NCBI RefSeq assembly: GCF_900110535.1
Contig: NZ_FOJA01000001.1
Span: 2,453,393-2,517,392, forward strand
Direction of reading: 5' to 3'
DNA from: Halobacterium jilantaiense
Lineage (GTDB): Archaea; Halobacteriota; Halobacteria; Halobacteriales; Halobacteriaceae
DNA: 64,000 nucleotides
Position numbers and translations under genes: made by a program
The notes under the pieces: generated by a model
Database searches by the model: none
The model's input: only the letters and a program-made list of their open reading frames with translations
Told to the model about the DNA's origin: nothing
Shown here: one piece after another, positions 41,815 to 50,222 of the stretch
How positions within the stretch are numbered: position 1 is the stretch's first letter
Layout: the number at the start of each line of letters is the position of its first letter

Positions 41815-43394
41815 TGGACACCAGCCGCGAAGCGTTCGTCGACCTCGCCGACGACGGGCCGGCGGTCGTCCGCGTCGCCGCCGACCTTGACGTCGACGTG
41901 TCGCCGCTGACCGCACACGACACGCTGGTGGCGGGCGACCACGGCTTCCTCCTGGAGAGCGCCGAGAAGACCGCAGCCAGCGACCCGGACGGCGCGTTCC
42001 AGCCGTCCGGCGCGGACGAGAGCCGGCACGCCCGGTACTCGTTCGTCGGGTACGACCCCGCGGCGGTCGTCACGGTCGACCCCGACGAGACGACCGTCGA
42101 GCGCCTCCGCGACGACCGCGTCGTCGACTTCGTCGCTGGTGACGGCAGCGAGGGCGGCGACGTGCTCGACCACCTCCGCGGCGCGCTCCCGGGAGTCGAG
42201 CGCCGGAACTTCCCCGACGAGGACCGCCAACTGCTCGACGGCGGACTGGTGGGGTTCCTCGCGTACGACGCCGTCTACGACCTCTGGCTCGACGAGGTCG
42301 GCGTCGAGCGCCCCGACACGCCGCTGCCGGACGCCGAGTTCGCGCTCACCACGCGCACGCTCGTCTTCGACCGCGCGACGGACTCGGTCTCTCTGGTGTT
42401 CACGCCCGTCGTCGACGGCGCGGACGCCGGTTCCGTCTACGACGACCTGGAAGCCGAGGCCGAACGCGTGGCGGCCGCGCTCCGGGACGCCGACGACCCC
42501 GAGTTCGGTGGGTTCCGCGTGACCGACGAGCGCGCGGGGGACCGCGCGGACTACGAGGCGGCGGTCGAATCGGCCAAGGAGGCCGTCCTCGACGGCGAAG
42601 TCTATCAGGCAGTCGTCTCCCGCACCCGGGAGCTCGACGGCGACGTCGACCCGCGGGGGCTGTACGCCGCGCTCCGGGACGTGAACCCCTCGCCGTACAT
42701 GTTCCTGCTCGAACACGGCGACAGGACCGTGGTGGGCGCGAGCCCCGAGACGCTCGTGGCAGTCCACGGCGACACCGTGCTGAACAACCCCATCGCGGGC
42801 ACCTGCCCGCGCGGAGCCAGCCCGGTGGAGGACCGTCGGCTCGCGGGGGAGATGCTCGCAGACGAGAAGGAGCGCGCCGAACACACGATGCTCGTCGACC
42901 TCGCGCGCAACGACGTCCGCCGCGTCAGCGAACCGGGGAGCGTAGAGGTCCCCGAGTTCATGCGCGTCCTGAAGTACAGCCACGTCCAGCACATCGAGTC
43001 CACCGTGACCGGGACGCTCGACGGTGATTTAGACGCGTTCGACGCGACCCGGGCCTCCTTCCCGGCGGGCACGCTGTCGGGCGCGCCGAAGGTCCGCGCG
43101 ATGGAGCACATCGACGCCCTCGAAGCCAGCCCGCGGGGCATCTACGGCGGCGGCGTCGGCTACTTCTCGTGGACGGGCGACGCCGAGTTCGCCATCACGA
43201 TTCGGTCGGCGACGGTCGACCGCACCGGCGGCGAAGACACCCTCCGAGTGCGCGCCGGCGCGGGCATCGTCGCCGACAGCGACCCGGCTGCCGAGTTCGA
43301 CGAGACGGAGGCGAAGATGGACGGCGTGCTCGCGGCCGTCGACCGCGTGCGCGAGGAAGACAGCGGCGTCCCGGCCGCGGAGGCGAACCGATGA
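41814..43394 (+). CDS. trpE: anthranilate synthase component I
   Basis: A 526-residue chorismate-utilising subunit that makes anthranilate with ammonia from TrpG. The ATG is preferred over a GTG one codon earlier, both overlapping the trpF stop. N-terminal 'LLESAEK' carries the Ser of the tryptophan feedback site (L-L-E-S). The catalytic domain has 'VYQAVVSRTRELD', 'NPSPYMFLLEHGDRTVVGASPE', 'PIAGTCPRG', 'DEKERAEHTMLVDLARNDVRRVS', 'FPAGTLSGAPKVRAM' and 'AGAGIVADSDP'. Feedback inhibition by tryptophan is expected from the motif. Confidence 0.96.
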   Translation: MDTSREAFVDLADDGPAVVRVAADLDVDVSPLTAHDTLVAGDHGFLLESAEKTAASDPDGAFQPSGADESRHARYSFVGYDPAAVVTVDPDETTVERLRDDRVVDFVAGDGSEGGDVLDHLRGALPGVERRNFPDEDRQLLDGGLVGFLAYDAVYDLWLDEVGVERPDTPLPDAEFALTTRTLVFDRATDSVSLVFTPVVDGADAGSVYDDLEAEAERVAAALRDADDPEFGGFRVTDERAGDRADYEAAVESAKEAVLDGEVYQAVVSRTRELDGDVDPRGLYAALRDVNPSPYMFLLEHGDRTVVGASPETLVAVHGDTVLNNPIAGTCPRGASPVEDRRLAGEMLADEKERAEHTMLVDLARNDVRRVSEPGSVEVPEFMRVLKYSHVQHIESTVTGTLDGDLDAFDATRASFPAGTLSGAPKVRAMEHIDALEASPRGIYGGGVGYFSWTGDAEFAITIRSATVDRTGGEDTLRVRAGAGIVADSDPAAEFDETEAKMDGVLAAVDRVREEDSGVPAAEANR

Positions 43395-43984
43395 GAGTCC
43401 TGTTCGTCGACAACTTCGACTCGTTCACGTACAACCTCGTGGAGTACGTCTCCGAGCAAACCGTCGACGGTGCTCGGCCCGACACGACGGTGGTGAAAAA
43501 CACCGCCTCGCTGGCCGAGATTCGGGACTACGACCCGGACGCCGTCGTCGTCAGTCCGGGGCCCGGCCACCCGGAGAACGACCGCGACGTCGGTGTGACC
43601 GCGGACGTGCTTCGCGAGGTCAGCCCCGACGTGCCGACGCTCGGCGTCTGCCTCGGCATGGAGGCGGCCGTCTACGAGTACGGCGGCGAGGTCGGTCGGG
43701 CCGACGAACCGATGCACGGCAAGACCAGTCCGGTCGAACACGACGGGGAGGGCGTGTTCGCGGGCGTCCAGCAGGGGTTCCCGGCGGCGCGCTACCACTC
43801 GCTGGCCTGCACCGAGATTCCGGACTGCTTCGACGTGACCGCGGAGACCGCCGACGGAGCGCTGGCGATGGGCGTCCGCCACCGCGAACACCCGATCGAG
43901 TGCGTGCAGTTCCATCCGGAGTCCGTGCTCACCGGCGCTGGTCACGACCTCGTCGAGAACTTCCTTCTGATGGCGGCCGAGTGA
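43391..43984 (+). CDS. trpG: anthranilate synthase component II (glutamine amidotransferase)
   Basis: A 197-residue class I glutaminase subunit that supplies ammonia to TrpE. The catalytic triad is visible: C87 in 'TLGVCLGMEAAV', H175 and E177 in 'VQFHPESVL'. The oxyanion loop 'VVSPGPGHPEND' is intact. It overlaps the trpE stop by four bases. The last gene of the operon; a convergent small membrane-protein gene ends six bases beyond. Confidence 0.96.
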   Translation: MRVLFVDNFDSFTYNLVEYVSEQTVDGARPDTTVVKNTASLAEIRDYDPDAVVVSPGPGHPENDRDVGVTADVLREVSPDVPTLGVCLGMEAAVYEYGGEVGRADEPMHGKTSPVEHDGEGVFAGVQQGFPAARYHSLACTEIPDCFDVTAETADGALAMGVRHREHPIECVQFHPESVLTGAGHDLVENFLLMAAE

Positions 43985-43990
43985 CGGCCG

Positions 43991-44188
43991 TCAGAACAGT
44001 CCGCCGGCCACCGTCGAGGCGGCCCACAGGCCCGCGACGACGAGCGTCGCGAGCACGACCAGTTTCCACGCGACGCGCAGGACGAGCCGACCGACGAGGA
44101 CCACGACCCCGACGGCGACCAGCGCGAGCAGCAGCGTCCCCAGCGGGGACCCCGTCAGACCGCCGACTGCGAGCAGTGCCGGATGCAT
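43991..44188 (-). CDS. small membrane protein, 65 aa
   Basis: The ATG giving 'MHPALLAVGGLTGSPLG' is chosen; upstream codons of the longer frame are polar and unlike coding sequence. Two hydrophobic helices (~15-33 and ~38-60) are joined by a short 'GRLVLRVAWK' turn. Composition is entirely membrane-like. No family or role is known. Its promoter would lie in the gap before nrdJ. Confidence 0.65.
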   Translation of the reverse strand: MHPALLAVGGLTGSPLGTLLLALVAVGVVVLVGRLVLRVAWKLVVLATLVVAGLWAASTVAGGLF

Positions 44189-44523
44189 GTGTCGGCCCAC
44201 AGAGCGAGCGGTGATACACCTGTCGGCCGACACCCCCTGCATTCGTGTGGAAGCCGAAACTGAAGTTCCCGCGCCGTCCCCGGAATCTGGCGGCCAGATG
44301 CCGCCACTTTCACCACGCTTTGGGAGCCTTCATATCCGGTCCGGTCGTAGGCCGTAGACACGCCGAACTTGGGCGGCATGCGCGGTCCGGTTCGGGGGCT
44401 CCGAGAACACAACTACTAACCCCCCGTGCCGGCTACCAGTGTGTCGTTCCCGAACACCGACGTTCAGCCACACATGATACACGAACCCACCACCACACGG
44501 ACTGTCTCGCGGAGGGACGACGA
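44189..44523. other. leader region before nrdJ
   Basis: 335 bases between divergent genes. A strong hairpin, TGGCGGC/GCCGCCA with loop CAGAT, lies at 44287-44305. AACTACTAA (44411-44419) is a possible TATA-like element; a start about 25 bases after it leaves roughly 80 bases of leader containing a short ORF. I see no clear B12-box, so I do not call a cobalamin riboswitch although the downstream enzyme needs adenosylcobalamin. Confidence 0.5.
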
Positions 44524-44527
44524 ATGA
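44474..44527 (+). CDS. 17-codon upstream ORF coupled to nrdJ
   Basis: An ATG in the nrdJ leader opens the 17-residue frame MIHEPTTTRTVSRRDDE, whose TGA overlaps the nrdJ start (ATGA). A GGAGG Shine-Dalgarno-like sequence (44511-44515) lies inside it, eight bases before the nrdJ ATG. It may be a leader peptide or only a chance frame; translation is not shown. Confidence 0.4.
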   Translation: MIHEPTTTRTVSRRDDE

Positions 44528-47500
44528 GCTCGCACGACCTGTCCGCGGACGAACTCACGCTCCCGGTCAAGCGCGTCACCGGTGACTCGCTCGAAGACCG
44601 ACTCACCGCCAACGCCTACCACAACATCCTGCCGGCTCGCTACCTCCGGAAGAACACGGACGGCGAACTCGTCGAGGAGCAGGAGGACCTGTTCCCGCGC
44701 GTCGCGAAGAACATCGCGCTCGCCGAGGTCGTCTACGAGTCCGACGACCCCGTCGAGGTCACGCCCAGCCAGCTGAAGCCCGACCACCCGCGACGGGACG
44801 AACTCACCGAGGAGGTCTTCGGCGACGGCGTCGACCCGGACAGCGACGAGGAGACCGTCGCACTCACCGAGGACAACGTCAACAAGTTCGCGTACGACAC
44901 GGTCGTCCCCGAACTCGACGACCCCGAGGTACGCGAGCACGTCGAGGGCGTCGCGGCCGAGTTCCGTGGCCTGATGGAGGACCTCTCCTTCATGCCGAAC
45001 TCGCCGACCCTGATGAACGCCGGCGACGAACTCCAGCAGCTCTCGGCCTGCTTCGTCGACTCGCCGGGCGACGACATCACGGACATCCACCAGACCGCCA
45101 AGGAGGCCGCCGAGGTCTTCCAGTCCGGCGGCGGCATGGGGTACGCGTTCTGGCAGCTCCGGCCGTACGGCGACACCGTCGGCTCCACCGGCGGCATCGC
45201 CTCGGGGCCGCTGACGTTCATGGAGACGTTCGACCAGATGTGCGAGACCATCGCGCAGGGCGGCGCGCGACGCGGCGCACAGATGGCTGTCATGCGCGTC
45301 AGCCACCCGGACGTCGTGGAGTTCATCCACGCGAAGAACAAGGACGTCTCCCTGGCCCACGTCCTGAAGCTGAACGACCCCGACGACTACACGTACACCG
45401 AGTTCTCGGAAGCCCTCGAAGAGGCTCGCGGCCTCATCGACGACGACGGCCGCGTCCCCGAACACCTCCGGAACGCCGTCGAGGGCCACCTCTCGAACTT
45501 CAACATCTCCGTCGGCGTCACCGACGGCTTCATGGAGGCCCTCGAAGCCGGCGAGGAGTACACGTTCACGAACCCGCGCACGGGCGAAGCCCACATCGCG
45601 ACCGAGGAGACGAAGGAGATGTACTCCCGGTACGGCCTCGGCCACCACGTCGAGGTCGGCGAGCCCCTCACGCTCCCTGCCGAAGAGCTCTGGAGCCGCA
45701 TCGTCGAGGGTGCCCACGAGAACGGCGAACCCGGCGTCATCTACCTGGAGCGCGTCAACGACCAGCACTCCTTCGACGTCGAGGAACACCCCGAGCACCG
45801 CATCCTCGCGACGAACCCCTGCGGCGAGCAGCCCCTCGAGGAGTACGAGGCCTGCAACCTCGGTCACATCAACCTCTCGACGCTCGCGGCCGAGGACTCG
45901 CCTGACTGGCGGGTCTGGAGCGAGGAACACGACTTCGACAGCCTCGAGGCGGGCGTCAGCCAGTTCCTCGACGAAGCGGTCGACACCGAGGCGTTCCAGC
46001 ACCGCATCGAGATGGGGACGCGGTTCCTCGAGAACGTCGTCACGATGTCGGACTTCCCGGTTCCGGAGATCGAGGAGAAGGTCTCCGAGATGCGGAAGAT
46101 CGGCCTCGGCGTCATGGGCCTCGCGCAGCTCTACGTCCAGCTCGGCGTCGAGTACGGCAGCGAGGAGGGCAACGAGATTGCCAGCCAGCTGATGGAGACC
46201 ATCAACCACGGGTCGAAGACCGCGAGCCACGAGCTCGCTATGGAGCGCGGCAGCTTCGACGAGTGGGACAAGTCCAAGTACGCGAACCCGACGGAGTACG
46301 CCGAGTGGTTCGAGCACCACACCGGCGAGGACGCCGACGAGTGGGCGGACGGCTACCCGATTCGGAACCACAACACGACGACCATCGCGCCGACCGGCAC
46401 CACGTCGATGGTCGGCAACACCACGGGCGGCTGTGAGCCCATCTACAACGTCGCCTACTACAAGAACGTCAGCGACGACGTGCAGGGCGACGAGATGCTC
46501 GTGGAGTTCGACGACTACTTCCTCCGCACGCTGGAGGACAACGACATCGACGTTCAGGCCGTCAAAGAGGAGGCCCAGGAGCAGATGGCGAACAACGAGT
46601 TCGACGGCGTCGACGGGCTGACGACGGTCCCGGACGCCATCGGCGAGCTGTTCGTCGTCACGAGCGACCTCTCCGGGAAAGAGCACGCGGCGGTCCAGAC
46701 CGCCTGCCAGCAGGGCGTCGACTCCGCCATCTCGAAGACGTGTAACTTCCCGAACGACGCGTCCGTCGAGGACATGGACGAGGTGTACCGCTACATCTAC
46801 GAGAACGGCGGGAAGGGCGTCACCGTCTACCGCGACGGCACCCGCAGCAAGCAGGTGCTGACGACGCGCGCCGACAACACGGAGTTCTCGTCGATGGACG
46901 AGGACGAGGCCGCGGAGGCCATCGTCGAGACCATCGAGGAGACGTTCGGCGGCATCGAGGGCTTCCTCGACAACGAGGACGTGCAGGCCGCGTTCGGCGA
47001 CGACCTCCGCGAGATCTTCGCCGGCGACGCCGAAGACTTCGACGAGGAGTTCGCCGAGAAGCAGTCCCGTCCCGACCTCCTGCACGGCGTCACGCAGCGC
47101 GTCGACACGGGCTACGGGAAGCTCTACGTCACCATCAACGAGGACCCCGAGCGCGAGCGGCCGTTCGAGCTGTTCGCGAACACCGGGAACTCCGGCGGCT
47201 TCACGGGCTCGTTCACGGAGGCGCTCGCGAAGACCATCTCGGTCGCGCTCCGGTCGGGCGTCGACCCCGCCGAGATTGCGGACAAGCTTCAGGGCATCCG
47301 GTCGCCGAAGGTCGCCTGGGACAAGGGCGAGCAGGTCAACTCCATCCCGGACGCGTTCGGCACCGCGCTCCGCCGCTACCTCGACGGGGACGTCGACCGA
47401 GCGGCCTACCCCCAGCAGCAGCGCCTCGGCGACATCGAGGACGCTGCGGGCGCGCCCGAGACGGACGGCGGCGCTGCCGAGTCGCTCGGCGGCCCGCAGG

Positions 47501-47661
47501 GTCCGTCGGGTGCCGGCGACGAGACGCAGGACACCCAAGACGCCACGCAGTCGCTCATCGACGCCGGGGAGAGCCCCGAGTGTCCGGACTGCGGGTCGAT
47601 GACCCTCTACTACAGCGAGGGCTGCAAGACCTGCGAGTCCTGTGGCTGGAGCGAGTGCTGA
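44524..47661 (+). CDS. nrdJ: adenosylcobalamin-dependent (class II) ribonucleotide reductase
   Basis: A 1045-residue class II reductase making deoxynucleotides from ribonucleotides without oxygen, using B12. The start follows a GGAGG sequence. Barrel motifs include 'FMPNSPTLMNAG', 'LSACFVDSPGDDI' (first redox Cys), 'GGGMGYAFWQLRP', 'NPCGEQPLEEYEACNLGHINLS' (catalytic N-x-CGE-x-P with radical Cys and partner Cys) and 'IAPTGTTSMVGNTTGGCEP'. A ~200-residue C-terminal region ends in a zinc ribbon, CPDC...CKTCESCGWSEC, whose last cysteines can re-reduce the active site. No partner subunit is needed. Confidence 0.96.
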   Translation: MSSHDLSADELTLPVKRVTGDSLEDRLTANAYHNILPARYLRKNTDGELVEEQEDLFPRVAKNIALAEVVYESDDPVEVTPSQLKPDHPRRDELTEEVFGDGVDPDSDEETVALTEDNVNKFAYDTVVPELDDPEVREHVEGVAAEFRGLMEDLSFMPNSPTLMNAGDELQQLSACFVDSPGDDITDIHQTAKEAAEVFQSGGGMGYAFWQLRPYGDTVGSTGGIASGPLTFMETFDQMCETIAQGGARRGAQMAVMRVSHPDVVEFIHAKNKDVSLAHVLKLNDPDDYTYTEFSEALEEARGLIDDDGRVPEHLRNAVEGHLSNFNISVGVTDGFMEALEAGEEYTFTNPRTGEAHIATEETKEMYSRYGLGHHVEVGEPLTLPAEELWSRIVEGAHENGEPGVIYLERVNDQHSFDVEEHPEHRILATNPCGEQPLEEYEACNLGHINLSTLAAEDSPDWRVWSEEHDFDSLEAGVSQFLDEAVDTEAFQHRIEMGTRFLENVVTMSDFPVPEIEEKVSEMRKIGLGVMGLAQLYVQLGVEYGSEEGNEIASQLMETINHGSKTASHELAMERGSFDEWDKSKYANPTEYAEWFEHHTGEDADEWADGYPIRNHNTTTIAPTGTTSMVGNTTGGCEPIYNVAYYKNVSDDVQGDEMLVEFDDYFLRTLEDNDIDVQAVKEEAQEQMANNEFDGVDGLTTVPDAIGELFVVTSDLSGKEHAAVQTACQQGVDSAISKTCNFPNDASVEDMDEVYRYIYENGGKGVTVYRDGTRSKQVLTTRADNTEFSSMDEDEAAEAIVETIEETFGGIEGFLDNEDVQAAFGDDLREIFAGDAEDFDEEFAEKQSRPDLLHGVTQRVDTGYGKLYVTINEDPERERPFELFANTGNSGGFTGSFTEALAKTISVALRSGVDPAEIADKLQGIRSPKVAWDKGEQVNSIPDAFGTALRRYLDGDVDRAAYPQQQRLGDIEDAAGAPETDGGAAESLGGPQGPSGAGDETQDTQDATQSLIDAGESPECPDCGSMTLYYSEGCKTCESCGWSEC

Positions 47662-47716
47662 CCTGAGGACAGCGTAGCGCGACCGTTCTCTTCCCCGTCT
47701 CCGAGAGGGACACGCC

Positions 47717-47720
47717 TTTA
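47717..47720 (+). promoter_or_regulatory. TATA box of the zinc-finger microprotein gene
   Basis: TTTA in CGCCTTTACTCG ends 24 bases before the ATG at 47745. Confidence 0.5.
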
Positions 47721-47744
47721 CTCGCCGCGTTCGACCGTCCAGTC

Positions 47745-47864
47745 ATGGCAGCAGACGCGCCGGCGTGCCCGCGGTGTGACGCCGACCTGTTCAAGCGCCA
47801 CTGCAAGTACGTCTGCCCGCAGCACGGCGTGATAGTGGACTGCAGCGACCCGTTCACGCTCTGA
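47745..47864 (+). CDS. zinc-finger microprotein, 39 aa
   Basis: MAADAPACPRCDADLFKRHC is followed by KYVCPQHGVIVDCSDPFTL: 39 residues with C8, C11, C20, C24 and C33 plus H19 and H27, enough for one zinc knuckle. It closely resembles what I remember as the HVO_2523 family of haloarchaeal zinc-finger microproteins, whose role is unknown. The stop is directly adjacent to the stop of the convergent VTT gene. A TATA box at leaderless distance and a compact motif make it likely real despite its size. Confidence 0.8.
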   Translation: MAADAPACPRCDADLFKRHCKYVCPQHGVIVDCSDPFTL

Positions 47865-48485
47865 CTACGCCGCCAGCTCGCGGTACGCGACGGGACCGAG
47901 CAGCGCCGCCGCCGCGAGCACCCCGACGGCGAGCAGCAGCGGGTCGACGCTGCTGGCGGCTACTGCGAACGTATCGAGGCCGCTGCCGAGCGCGACAGTC
48001 GCGACGACCCACGGGAGTTCGCCGACGAGCGTGCCGGCCGCGAACGACCGCAGGGGGACGCCGCCGGCTCCCGCCGCGGCCGACACCGGCTCAGCGGGCG
48101 TGGGTGCGAACCGCGCGGCGACTAGCCCGCGGACGTCGCCCGTCGCTGCGAAGAACCGCCGGCTGCCGTCCGAGAACCGTCCGACGAGCAGCCCGTCGGC
48201 GGGCGCGTACCGGCCCGCGGCGTACGCCGGCAGACTGGTTGCGAGCGCGCCGACGAGCGCGACGGGGACGCCCACCACGAGGCCGTACTTGAAGCCGACG
48301 AGCGCGGACAGCACGCTGATGGGCCACGCGAGGAACGGCCGGACGGCGTACAGACCGACCAGAACGAGGGGAAACCACGGGCTCGCGACGGCGACCCGCA
48401 GCGCGTCGAGGGCTCGCGACGGCCGCGCGAGCACTGCCAGCGCGACGACGAGGGCGGCGGCAGCGCCGGCGAGGTAGCGTCGCAT
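47865..48485 (-). CDS. VTT-domain (DedA/TVP38-like) membrane protein
   Basis: A 206-residue membrane protein with about six helices. The central stretch 'RPFLAWPISVLSALVGFKYGLVVGVPVALVGALATSLPAYAAGRY' and the later 'GGVPLRSFAAGTLVGELPWVVATVALG' match the VTT/SNARE-associated fold, with re-entrant Pro-containing loops and conserved Arg and Gly-Thr. Members of this superfamily scramble or translocate lipids in other organisms; the haloarchaeal substrate is not known. Alone, between a microprotein and a DUF5830-like gene. Confidence 0.83.
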   Translation of the reverse strand: MRRYLAGAAAALVVALAVLARPSRALDALRVAVASPWFPLVLVGLYAVRPFLAWPISVLSALVGFKYGLVVGVPVALVGALATSLPAYAAGRYAPADGLLVGRFSDGSRRFFAATGDVRGLVAARFAPTPAEPVSAAAGAGGVPLRSFAAGTLVGELPWVVATVALGSGLDTFAVAASSVDPLLLAVGVLAAAALLGPVAYRELAA

Positions 48486-48564
48486 CGCCGCCCGCTATCC
48501 GGGGCAGGCACAAAACGGCTGCCATCGGGCAACGCTGAAGTACGGCGTCGACTGACTGGATGAC

Positions 48565-48942
48565 ATGAGCCACGGTGGCGTCGACGACGACGCCGACCCG
48601 GTCGAGGTCGGCGTGGAACTCCTCGCGAACCTCGAGTTCGGGTCGCTGTCGGTCGCGGACGCCATCGACCGCATCGAGACGGTCACGACACACCCGCGGA
48701 CGACCCGGGAGATACTCGACGAGGCCGAGCGCCGCGGCGTCATCGAACGCGAGTCCGGCGAGGTCTACCCGCAGGGCGGCAGCTACGTCTCCTTCGAGTC
48801 GCAGGTCGTTCAGAAAGACGGCGAGTTCTCGTGTCGGCGCTGCGGGTCGTCCCTGTCGACCGGCTACTTCGTGAAGCTGAACGCCGGCGAACTCGGCCCG
48901 TTCGGCTCCTCGTGCATCCGCAAAGTCACTGGTCGGGAGTGA
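48565..48942 (+). CDS. winged-helix/zinc-containing protein (DUF5830-like)
   Basis: A 125-residue soluble protein. The N-terminal two-thirds (~12-68) look like a winged-helix domain ('GSLSVADAIDRIETVTTHPRTTREILDEAERRGVIERE'); the C-terminal part has C90-x2-C93 ('FSCRRCGSS') and C117 ('GSSCIRK'), a possible zinc site with a His or further ligand missing. I recall this as DUF5830, function unknown. Its 3' end overlaps the convergent DUF7115-like gene by 17 bases. Confidence 0.82.
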   Translation: MSHGGVDDDADPVEVGVELLANLEFGSLSVADAIDRIETVTTHPRTTREILDEAERRGVIERESGEVYPQGGSYVSFESQVVQKDGEFSCRRCGSSLSTGYFVKLNAGELGPFGSSCIRKVTGRE

Positions 48943-49972
48943 GTTCGCGGAGCGCATCGAGGCGCTCGCGCTGCGCCTCGATGGCGGCTTGCTGTGCCTC
49001 GATGACCTCCTGCTGTCGCTCGACGGTGTCAGCGAGACTCTCGATGACGTCGGCCATCTCGTCCAGTTCGACCTCCAGTTCCTCTGGGTCGACCGGCGGC
49101 TCGACCTTCTCGGCCGCCGTCCGGAAGCCGCTGGACTCGAACTCGTCGCCCTCTGCGCTCGCGTCCTCGCTCGCCGCCTGCGCGCTCACCGCCGACGCGC
49201 TCCCGCCGCCACCCGCAGCGGCTTCCCGCTCGCTGCCCGCGTCCGCGTCATCGTCCTCGCCGACACCGCTCGTGTCGATTGGGTCGACGCCACCTCCGAA
49301 CGACACCTCGCCCGTGTTGGTTTGACTGGCGTCGCCGGCGCTCGCGGCGCTCAACTCGGCGGCGCTGTCGACGCCGTGGTAAGCGAACACGGCGTCCTGG
49401 ACGGCTTCGCGGACGGCGCGGAACTGCTCGTTCGGCGCTTTGATGCGCTCGGTGCGTGCCGTGGTTTCGAGGACGAGCTGGCTGGAGACGTTGCCGTCCT
49501 CGGTGTCGATGCCAGTCACCGTCGCGTACGCGATCTCCTCGTAGTCGGGCCCCCAGACGGCCGACCCGATGTGTTTCACGACGCGGTCGCTGGTGACGAC
49601 GAGGGTGAGTTCGCTGAAGCGATACGTGCGCTTGACCGTCTCCCCGGGGTCGGTGACGTCGGCGGCGTTCAGCACGCCGGCGAGAATCGGGTGGAGAACG
49701 TCGTCGAGGCTGGCCGACGGGACGGAGAAGGATTCGTCGCCGTCGAGCCCGTAGTCGAGGGTGACTTTCGCCTTCCGGCGGCCCTCGCTGACCCCGATTC
49801 CCTCGGCGTCGTGGGGGAACTCGTCGACCGATTCGTCGCTCAGCAGGCCGTCGGCGGTGTACAGCAGCGTGCGCGTCGGCGTGACGAACAGCGCGTCCTC
49901 GCCCTTCAGCGCGACGTGGGCTGCGACGTCCTCGTCGCCGAGCGAGGACTGTACGAGCGCAGGTACGTCCAT
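48926..49972 (-). CDS. haloarchaeal protein with tandem PH-like domains and coiled-coil tail (DUF7115-like)
   Basis: A 348-residue acidic soluble protein. Residues 1-190 form beta-rich repeats ('VAAHVALKGEDALFVTPTRTLLYTADGLL' and 'RTYRFSELTLVVTSDRVVKHIG') resembling bacterial PH-like/short-PH domains. A disordered Gly/Ala/Asp linker (~215-285) leads to a C-terminal coiled coil (~295-345, 'ELDEMADVIESLADTVERQQEVIEAQQAAIEAQRERLDAL'). The coil suggests oligomerisation. Tentatively DUF7115; function unknown. The ATG follows a TTTAAG box at leaderless spacing. Confidence 0.83.
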   Translation of the reverse strand: MDVPALVQSSLGDEDVAAHVALKGEDALFVTPTRTLLYTADGLLSDESVDEFPHDAEGIGVSEGRRKAKVTLDYGLDGDESFSVPSASLDDVLHPILAGVLNAADVTDPGETVKRTYRFSELTLVVTSDRVVKHIGSAVWGPDYEEIAYATVTGIDTEDGNVSSQLVLETTARTERIKAPNEQFRAVREAVQDAVFAYHGVDSAAELSAASAGDASQTNTGEVSFGGGVDPIDTSGVGEDDDADAGSEREAAAGGGGSASAVSAQAASEDASAEGDEFESSGFRTAAEKVEPPVDPEELEVELDEMADVIESLADTVERQQEVIEAQQAAIEAQRERLDALRELTPDQ

Positions 49973-49996
49973 GTAGGCTCGAAACCACCGGCTCGG

Positions 49997-50002
49997 CTTA
50001 AA
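49997..50002 (-). promoter_or_regulatory. TATA box of the DUF7115-like gene
   Basis: TTTAAG on the minus strand, 25-30 bases before the ATG at 49972. Confidence 0.6.
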
Positions 50003-50064
50003 CCCGGCGGGTGGCCGGCCGAGATGAGAACGTTAAAGAGCAAGACCGGCATACGGCGAAACGA

Positions 50065-50222
50065 GCCCGGGTGGCTTAGCTGGTCATAGCGCCGCACTCA
50101 TAGGGTATCGAGCTTCGGTGCGGCATCCCACTGCCACGTGGATGCTCAGCATGTCCGCGAGGCCCGCCGAGCCTCGAACCTGGGACATGCGGAGATCGAG
50201 GGTTCAAAACCCTCCCCGGGCA
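50065..50222 (+). tRNA. elongator tRNA-Met (anticodon CAT) with an 84-base intron
   Basis: Exon 1 is 50065-50102 and exon 2 is 50187-50222. The acceptor is GCCCGGG with CCCGGGC and discriminator A; the anticodon stem CCGCA/TGCGG closes loop CT-CAT-A plus A38; the T arm is GAGGG-TTCAAAA-CCCTC. The intron lies between positions 37 and 38 and forms a bulge-helix-bulge: the 4-bp helix CTCA/TGGG sits between three-base bulges TAG and ACA, each cut after its second base. A GGT-a-TCGAG/CTCGA-ACC helix extends into the intron. Introns at this site are usual in haloarchaeal tRNA-Met. Confidence 0.95.

Noticed and set aside
42930-42960. Loop-like GAGCGTAGAGG inside trpE as another repeat copy
   Set aside because: The stem is short, the loop does not fit the consensus and the residues encoded are conserved TrpE sequence, so this is coincidence.
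44243-44473. Cobalamin riboswitch before nrdJ
   Set aside because: The downstream enzyme uses B12, but I find no recognisable B12 box or conserved core; only a simple hairpin is present. Kept as a check, not a feature.
44464-47538. A 1024-codon open frame antisense to nrdJ
   Set aside because: In this very GC-rich sequence the frame opposite a real gene stays open by codon bias; its translation is an Asp/Val/Arg/Leu mixture with no domain, and nrdJ on the other strand is complete.
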